DNA from: Mariprofundaceae bacterium
Lineage (GTDB): Bacteria; Pseudomonadota; Zetaproteobacteria; Mariprofundales; Mariprofundaceae
Direction: 5' to 3'
DNA: 11,066 nucleotides
NCBI GenBank assembly: GCA_027075825.1
Contig: JALSZZ010000181.1
Span: 1-11,066 of the forward strand
Shown piece after piece: positions 6,969-11,066 of the stretch. The notes below the pieces were generated by a model. That model was not told the origin of the DNA. It did no database searches and saw nothing but the letters and a program-made list of their open reading frames with translations. The position numbers and the translations under genes were made by a program. Positions within the stretch are counted from its first letter, which is position 1. Each line of letters begins with the position of its first letter.

Positions 6969-7453
6969 CTGGGGTTATAAATACAAAAGCGGTAACAATA
7001 GCCCGTTGCCGCCTGGTGATCCTGCCTGGATAACAATTTCCACCGCGAACGATCCGTAGCAGGAAAGTAAGCATCGCCTGTGAAGTTGTGTTCCAGATGA
7101 GTGACATACAGCCGCTCTGCCAGCGGCAGCCAGAGGCGATAAATCTCGCTGCCGCCCATAATCACCAGTTCTTCGTGATCACTTGCCACCGCTAATGCTT
7201 CATCAATGCAATGGATCAGGTGGCAGTCATCGGGAAGTTCAGGCTTACCCCTGCTTTGTACCATATTAAACCGTCCTGGTAACGGCTTGCCAATGGAATC
7301 AAACGTTTTTCTGCCCATGAGTACAGCCTTGCCCATGGTCTGCTGACGAAACCAGGCCATATCTTCAGGGAGATGCCAGGGCAACCCCCCGTTCTGGCCG
7401 ATGAGTCCGTTGCGATCCTCTGCCCAGATCAGGGAAATCAGTGGTTTACTCAT
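6965..7453 (-). CDS. folA: Dihydrofolate reductase
   Basis: FolA reduces dihydrofolate to tetrahydrofolate with NADPH, supplying one-carbon carriers for thymidylate, purine and methionine synthesis. The 162 residues match the usual length. Visible motifs: GLIGQNGGLPWHLPEDMAWF with W26 and the active-site acid D31 (equivalent to E. coli W22 and D27), GRKTFDSIGKPLPGR (47-61) for NADPH binding, and VIMGGSEIY (97-105). The segment after LPGR reads FNMVQSR, with Gln66 where a hydrophobic residue is usual. The gene overlaps ubiB upstream by 8 bases (ATGAGTAA) and rimI downstream by 4, so translation is probably coupled. Its own ribosome site is weak. Confidence 0.96.
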   Translation of the reverse strand: MSKPLISLIWAEDRNGLIGQNGGLPWHLPEDMAWFRQQTMGKAVLMGRKTFDSIGKPLPGRFNMVQSRGKPELPDDCHLIHCIDEALAVASDHEELVIMGGSEIYRLWLPLAERLYVTHLEHNFTGDAYFPATDRSRWKLLSRQDHQAATGYCYRFCIYNPR

Positions 7454-9053
7454 GTAACACCAGCAACAGGCCGCAAAGCAAGGTAATCATCATGGCGAAC
7501 ATGCCCCACCAGACATGAATCAGACCGGACAACAAGGCTGTGCATAGTGCGCCACTGACTGTCAACAGCAAGGCACCCGCCAGCAGTGGCAGGCGGGAGC
7601 GGCGTGGCTCAGGCTGTGGCAGGAACTCTTCCCTGACGGTTTCCATGAAGCCGTCGATGCGCTGGGGCAGTTGCATCCAGTGTTGCGCCTGAATTTTCCA
7701 TTCACTGGCAAAGGCTTCCATCTTGCCAACAGGGCCGATATGACGGCTTGCCCATTCAGTGATCAGGGGGCGGGAGGATGTCCACATATTAAAATCGCCT
7801 GCCAGTTCGCGGGCAACACCTTCGAGAACAACCATGGTTTTTTGCAATAACAGCAACTCCGGACGTGTTTCCATATGAAAACGTTCGGTGACGGCAAACA
7901 TGCCAAGCAATAATTCAGCGATGGAAATTTTGGCCAGTGGCCGATTGAAAATCGGCACGGCGATTTCCCGTAAGGCATCTTCAAAGGCTGAAACATTGGT
8001 GTCCGGCGGCACATAGCCAGCTTCCACATGCACCATGGCGGCCCGGTAATAGTCCTCACGCAAAAAAGCCAGCATCATATCGCCCAGATAACGGCGGGTG
8101 CGCATATCCAGACGACCGACAATGCCAAAATCTACCAGAATCAAATCGCCATCATGAGCCACGAAGATATTACCAGGATGCAGGTCAGCATGAAAATAAC
8201 CGTCCACGAATACCATATGGAAAAACAGATTGGCCGCACGATCGCATAGTTGCATGGTATCGTGTCCTGCGGCAATGAGTTCGGCTTTTTCGTCAATCGG
8301 GGTGCCGGAAATGCGCTCTGTGGTCAGCACTTCGGTGCTGGTGTAATCCCATTGCACTCTGGGAACGCGCACCCCCTCCAGTTGTTCAAAGTTTTCGTGA
8401 AAGCGGCTGGCATGCGCTGCTTCAGCACGCAGATTCAGTTCATTGCGAATGCTTTGCGCGAACTCCTCCACCACGCAAGAAGCCTTGAGACGACGGTATT
8501 CAGGGAAATAGCGCTCAAACATGCGGGCCAGCAAGCGCAGAATATCAAGATCGGCATCAATGGTTTGTTCAATGCCTGGCCGACGGATTTTCACGGCAAC
8601 ATGTTTGCCATTATGGAGTTCGGCAAAATGCACTTGGGCAATGGAAGCGGCAGCCACTGGCGTTTCTTCAAAGCTGCGGAACAGGCCGTCATCACCCTGC
8701 AAGGGTTTTTTGAAGGCATGAAAAATAACAGCTTCAACATGCTCCAGCGATTGCGCGGGTACATTATCCTGAAGTCGTTTGAGTTCGAGTGCCACGGAGA
8801 TGGGCAAAAGATCGACGCGGGTGGACATCATCTGGCCAAATTTAATAAACGTCGGGCCGAGTTTTTCCAGTGCCAGGCGCAGCTGTACGCCAAGATCGGC
8901 ACTCGGTGCATCATCGCGAAACCACTGGACAAGCCAGGCCCATGGGTAAAACAGGCGCATGCGCAGGGCCAGCGCTGCCATGCCATGGGTGGTCAGGATG
9001 TAGCCAATTGTAATCAGTCGCAGGTTGCGTCGCAGGTTGCCTGCCAGTTTCAT
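7446..9053 (-). CDS. ubiB: UbiB, atypical ABC1/ADCK-type kinase-like protein for ubiquinone biosynthesis
   Basis: UbiB is a membrane-bound kinase-fold ATPase required for ubiquinone synthesis, thought to help lipophilic intermediates reach the Ubi enzyme complex. The 535 residues match the family (E. coli 546). Hallmarks in order: KxGQ motif K71-F-G-Q74 in GPTFIKFGQMMSTR, Ala-rich loop VAAASIAQVH (133-142), K155 in HVAVKIRRPG, the NELNLRAEA segment (204-212), catalytic HADLHPGN (288-295) and DFG (308-310). Two hydrophobic helices end the protein (about 490-533), the normal membrane anchor. The start overlaps the ubiJ stop as ATGA, and the end overlaps folA by 8 bases. All key residues are present. 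Confidence 0.97.
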   Translation of the reverse strand: MKLAGNLRRNLRLITIGYILTTHGMAALALRMRLFYPWAWLVQWFRDDAPSADLGVQLRLALEKLGPTFIKFGQMMSTRVDLLPISVALELKRLQDNVPAQSLEHVEAVIFHAFKKPLQGDDGLFRSFEETPVAAASIAQVHFAELHNGKHVAVKIRRPGIEQTIDADLDILRLLARMFERYFPEYRRLKASCVVEEFAQSIRNELNLRAEAAHASRFHENFEQLEGVRVPRVQWDYTSTEVLTTERISGTPIDEKAELIAAGHDTMQLCDRAANLFFHMVFVDGYFHADLHPGNIFVAHDGDLILVDFGIVGRLDMRTRRYLGDMMLAFLREDYYRAAMVHVEAGYVPPDTNVSAFEDALREIAVPIFNRPLAKISIAELLLGMFAVTERFHMETRPELLLLQKTMVVLEGVARELAGDFNMWTSSRPLITEWASRHIGPVGKMEAFASEWKIQAQHWMQLPQRIDGFMETVREEFLPQPEPRRSRLPLLAGALLLTVSGALCTALLSGLIHVWWGMFAMMITLLCGLLLVLHE

Positions 9054-9709
9054 CTGTCAGTCGTGCCGTGCAGGCGTTGCCAGCGTTGCTCCAGTCGTCT
9101 GATGCGTTGTTCCAGGCGTTGGTTACGGTGTTGCAAGTGCTCAACGCCCGCCTGCCATTGCTGAAGGCGTTGTTGGTCAGGAATGTCGATATCGTTCAGT
9201 TGTTGCTGGAGGTTGTTATGGATGTTTTGGCGAAGTTTTTCCTCAGCATTCATCAGTTTTCTTGCCGTCTGGGCAACGCGACGGCCAAAAAAGTGACCAA
9301 ATGCCGATTGCAGCTCTGTTTCCCAGCTGACATCGGCAGCCTGCATCATTTTTTTGAAGCGCAGCATGCTTTCCGAATCGCCGCTGATGCGCAGCAGCTG
9401 CCGGAAGACAAGATCATCCGGGTCTTCGTGATCAAAAATCATGCGGGCAAATGCTGCTGTTTCAGCCGTAATGCGCACATCGGTATCCCCGTCATGGCTG
9501 GGGTGGGTTTGCACCTGACCCTCGTGAAACAACAAATAAAAGAGAAAGCCCTGATCCCGAACATGAACGCGAAAGACGCGACCTTCAAGGTCAAAAGCCA
9601 GCTCACGCAATTTGTCGTCGCGCAGTAATACCAGATTCAGCACCGTGCTGATGACCACGCACTGTACGGATTGCGGAATCAGTCGCAGTGGCAGAAACAA
9701 CACACTCAC
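9050..9709 (-). CDS. ubiJ: UbiJ, SCP2-domain accessory protein of ubiquinone biosynthesis
   Basis: UbiJ is a lipid-binding scaffold of the soluble Ubi complex; its SCP2 pocket is thought to hold ubiquinone intermediates. The 219 residues show an SCP2-like domain (about 15-115, including FDLEGRVFRVHVRDQGFLF region and the DTDVRITAETAAF strand) and a C-terminal Gln/Arg-rich coiled coil (about 165-215, LEQRIRRLEQRWQRL). The FGHFFGRRVA segment near the middle is also typical. It starts with GTG, overlapping the ubiE stop as GTGA, and ends overlapping ubiB as ATGA. The ubiE-ubiJ-ubiB order is the conserved gammaproteobacterial arrangement and strongly supports the name despite low family sequence conservation. 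Confidence 0.92.
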   Translation of the reverse strand: MSVLFLPLRLIPQSVQCVVISTVLNLVLLRDDKLRELAFDLEGRVFRVHVRDQGFLFYLLFHEGQVQTHPSHDGDTDVRITAETAAFARMIFDHEDPDDLVFRQLLRISGDSESMLRFKKMMQAADVSWETELQSAFGHFFGRRVAQTARKLMNAEEKLRQNIHNNLQQQLNDIDIPDQQRLQQWQAGVEHLQHRNQRLEQRIRRLEQRWQRLHGTTDR

Positions 9710-10452
9710 AGCCTGTACCCCCGGTGCAGGGCGACAATGCCGCCTGTCATGTTTTCGTGGCGAACCATATCAAAGCCTGCCTGCCTGATCATATGGGAAA
9801 AGCGCTGTTGATGCGGAAAACGACGAATGGATTCTACCAGATATTGATAGGAATCCTTATCGCCTGTGACCCATTCGCCCATGCGGGGAATGACGTGAAA
9901 CGAATAGGTATCATAAATCACATCCAGCAAAGGCAACACGGGCCGGGAGAACTCCAGACAAATGAATTGCCCGCCCGGTTTGAGCACGCGGAAAAATTCG
10001 CGCAGACCCTGGTCAATATCAACAAAGTTGCGGATACCAAAGGCAATACTGACACAATCAAAACTGTGATCGGCAAAAGGCAGCCGGGAGCCGTCAGCCT
10101 GAATGCAGTCAGCGCGCCCCGGCAGGTAACCGGCATCCAGCATGCGGCGAGCGCCTTCGCGCAGCATTGGCCCGTTAAGATCACTGAGGATCACGCGCCC
10201 TGAATCGCCCATTTTTTGCAAATGGCCCTGCGCGATATCGCCAGAGCCGGCGGCGACATCCAGCACCATGCTGCCCGCATGGACGGCTGCGCATTGCCGC
10301 ATTCGGCATTTCCACAGGCGATGCAGTCCACCGCTCATCAAATCATTCATCAGGTCGTATTTTCCCGCCACTGAAGAAAACACGCCCATGACGCGACCCT
10401 TTTTTTCGTCCGGGCTGACTTGTTCAAAACCGAAGTGTGTTTGCTCTTCCAT
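9706..10452 (-). CDS. ubiE: UbiE, C-methyltransferase of ubiquinone/menaquinone biosynthesis
   Basis: UbiE transfers a methyl group from S-adenosylmethionine to the quinone ring (2-octaprenyl-6-methoxy-benzoquinol, or demethylmenaquinol where menaquinone is made). The 248 residues match the family length. Signature 1 is at residues 32-47 (YDLMNDLMSGGLHRLW) and signature 2 at 155-169 (RVLKPGGQFICLEFS). The SAM-binding motif I is VLDVAAGSGD (63-72), with D91 following as the likely adenosine-ribose ligand. It starts at ATG 10452; no good ribosome site is visible (upstream bases on this strand are CTAGCCTGCGCCA). It is the first gene of the ubiE-ubiJ-ubiB block, 37 bases after the small ORF. Confidence 0.97.
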   Translation of the reverse strand: MEEQTHFGFEQVSPDEKKGRVMGVFSSVAGKYDLMNDLMSGGLHRLWKCRMRQCAAVHAGSMVLDVAAGSGDIAQGHLQKMGDSGRVILSDLNGPMLREGARRMLDAGYLPGRADCIQADGSRLPFADHSFDCVSIAFGIRNFVDIDQGLREFFRVLKPGGQFICLEFSRPVLPLLDVIYDTYSFHVIPRMGEWVTGDKDSYQYLVESIRRFPHQQRFSHMIRQAGFDMVRHENMTGGIVALHRGYRL

Positions 10453-10489
10453 TGGCGCAGGCTAGGAGTCTGTCGGACTTTGGCAACCG
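10453..10489. other. Short gap ahead of ubiE with a CTAG-flanked palindromic motif
   Basis: On the plus strand this holds CTAG (10462-10465) followed by GAGTCTGTCGGACTTT, in which AGTC (10467-10470) and GACT (10476-10479) are inverted around a 5-base centre. The stem is too short for a terminator and no T-run follows on the minus strand. The pattern could be the tip of a mobile element (a CTAG/TAG target beside an inverted-repeat end) or an operator-like site; no matching second end is seen in the window. Confidence 0.3.
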
Positions 10490-10672
10490 TTACGAGAAAT
10501 AGCAGGATTGAGCTAAATATACGACCTGTTGGCGGCGAATAGCAGCGCTATTTAACAAAGACAGGGCGAAAATTTGGTCAATATCCGGTTTTTCGTAGTA
10601 GATTTGCCAAAGCGTAAGCAATGTCAGCCGATCCAGTGCTTTCCGAAGCTGGCCAGACTGAATTTCGCTCAA
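10490..10672 (-). CDS. Possible small ORF, 60 residues, coupled to the antiporter gene
   Basis: I do not recognise this protein. It would begin at TTG 10672, overlapping the antiporter stop as TTGA, the same kind of junction used by neighbouring genes, and run 60 residues to TAA at 10490. The sequence is plausible protein (MSEIQSGQLRKALDRLTLLT, then WQIYYEKPDIDQ, ending QQVVYLAQSCYFS). Helix-forming residues dominate and there is no signal peptide or membrane segment. Codon choice differs somewhat from neighbours (TTA, TTG and CTT leucines). The start codon is weak and no ribosome site is evident. If it is not a gene, 10453-10668 is a 216-base intergenic stretch in which I see only the palindromic motif and a lone TATATT (10516-10521, minus strand) without a -35 partner. 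Confidence 0.4.
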   Translation of the reverse strand: MSEIQSGQLRKALDRLTLLTLWQIYYEKPDIDQIFALSLLNSAAIRRQQVVYLAQSCYFS

Positions 10673-11066
10673 GGCTTTCGTTTGCTCGTGAATTGCGCTT
10701 TATAGCGCTGTTTTTTCTGTGTGATATGGTTCTTCAGGCGGTTGATATCGTCCATAACAGAGTCTGAGGCGAAGGTGCTGGTATGGTGGTTACAAACAAG
10801 CCTGCGAATCATCAGCACCCAGAGAGGGCTGAGTAACAGCGTCATGGCGATAACAACAATGGCCATGTGATAGCCTTCATCGGTGATAATCCCCTGGACT
10901 GTGCCAAGCGCGGCCAGTAAAAAAGAAAGCTCCCCGATCTGACTGAGCAGACCACCGGTGATCAGAGCCATGCGCCAGCTCTCCCCCAGAAGACGCAACA
11001 CAAGTGCATTCAGACCGGAGTTTAAGACAAAAACAGCCATGGTCAGGGTGATCATCATCAGCCAGT
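10669..11066 (-). CDS. Kef/CPA2-type cation:proton antiporter, C-terminal part, 5' end outside the window
   Basis: This is the last 132 residues of an inner-membrane transporter of the monovalent cation:proton antiporter-2 family. The frame stays open through the window edge (residues W-L before the first Met), so the ATG at 11058 is internal. Three hydrophobic helices are visible: the edge to about LGES, MALITGGLLSQIGELSFLL with the family-typical QxGExxF-like pattern (GELSF), and MAIVVIAMTLLLSPLWVLMI. A basic cytoplasmic tail of about 45 residues follows (DDINRLKNHITQKKQRYKAQ), then the stop. No RCK/TrkA-N nucleotide-binding domain follows, unlike full-length KefB/KefC, so this is the short form. 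The ion transported (K+ or Na+) cannot be told. Confidence 0.82.
   Translation of the reverse strand, partial: WLMMITLTMAVFVLNSGLNALVLRLLGESWRMALITGGLLSQIGELSFLLAALGTVQGIITDEGYHMAIVVIAMTLLLSPLWVLMIRRLVCNHHTSTFASDSVMDDINRLKNHITQKKQRYKAQFTSKRKP

Noticed and set aside
8250..9164. 304-codon plus-strand open frame opposite ubiB and the end of ubiJ
   Set aside because: It is fully antisense to genes with complete family motifs, and its translation is rich in His, Cys and Gln with no family signature.
10516..10521. TATATT on the minus strand as a -10 box for ubiE
   Set aside because: It is 5 of 6 to consensus but no acceptable -35 hexamer is found 16-18 bases upstream, so I did not call a promoter.

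Overview
The window is a gene-dense stretch of a bacterial chromosome, moderately GC-rich by eye. It has almost no intergenic space, and ordinary housekeeping genes fill both strands. UbiE, UbiJ and UbiB (aerobic ubiquinone synthesis), a LolB-like lipoprotein behind a TPR protein, and three predicted lipoproteins together point to a ubiquinone-making Gram-negative proteobacterium. The gammaproteobacterial style of gene order fits, but a beta-, zeta- or acidithiobacillus-type lineage cannot be excluded. I see no rRNA, tRNA, CRISPR array, phage gene or intact insertion sequence.

Plus-strand arm (1-4537): the 3' part of guaA (GMP synthase) is followed 5 bases later by a lipoprotein FKBP-type prolyl isomerase and a strong intrinsic terminator. 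A second group then starts at once: a stand-alone JAMM/M67 metallopeptidase, a large TPR lipoprotein, and a LolB-like outer-membrane lipoprotein receptor. The last three genes overlap at their ends.

Minus-strand arm (11066-4549), in transcription order: the C-terminal part of a Kef/CPA2-type cation:proton antiporter, a possible 60-residue small ORF coupled to it, ubiE, ubiJ, ubiB, folA, rimI, a soluble response-regulator/histidine-kinase hybrid, and an unrecognised exported membrane protein. From ubiE to the kinase every junction is a 4- or 8-base start/stop overlap, so this looks like one translationally coupled transcription unit. It combines quinone synthesis, folate reduction, ribosomal-protein acetylation and signalling. 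The two arms converge with 11 bases between stop codons.

Nothing here is clearly a new system. The parts most worth a second look are the 10453-10672 interval (small ORF plus a palindromic, CTAG-flanked motif that could be a mobile-element end), the kinase/unknown membrane protein pair, the promoter-over-terminator arrangement near 1639-1704, and the JAMM peptidase coupled to the TPR/LolB genes.
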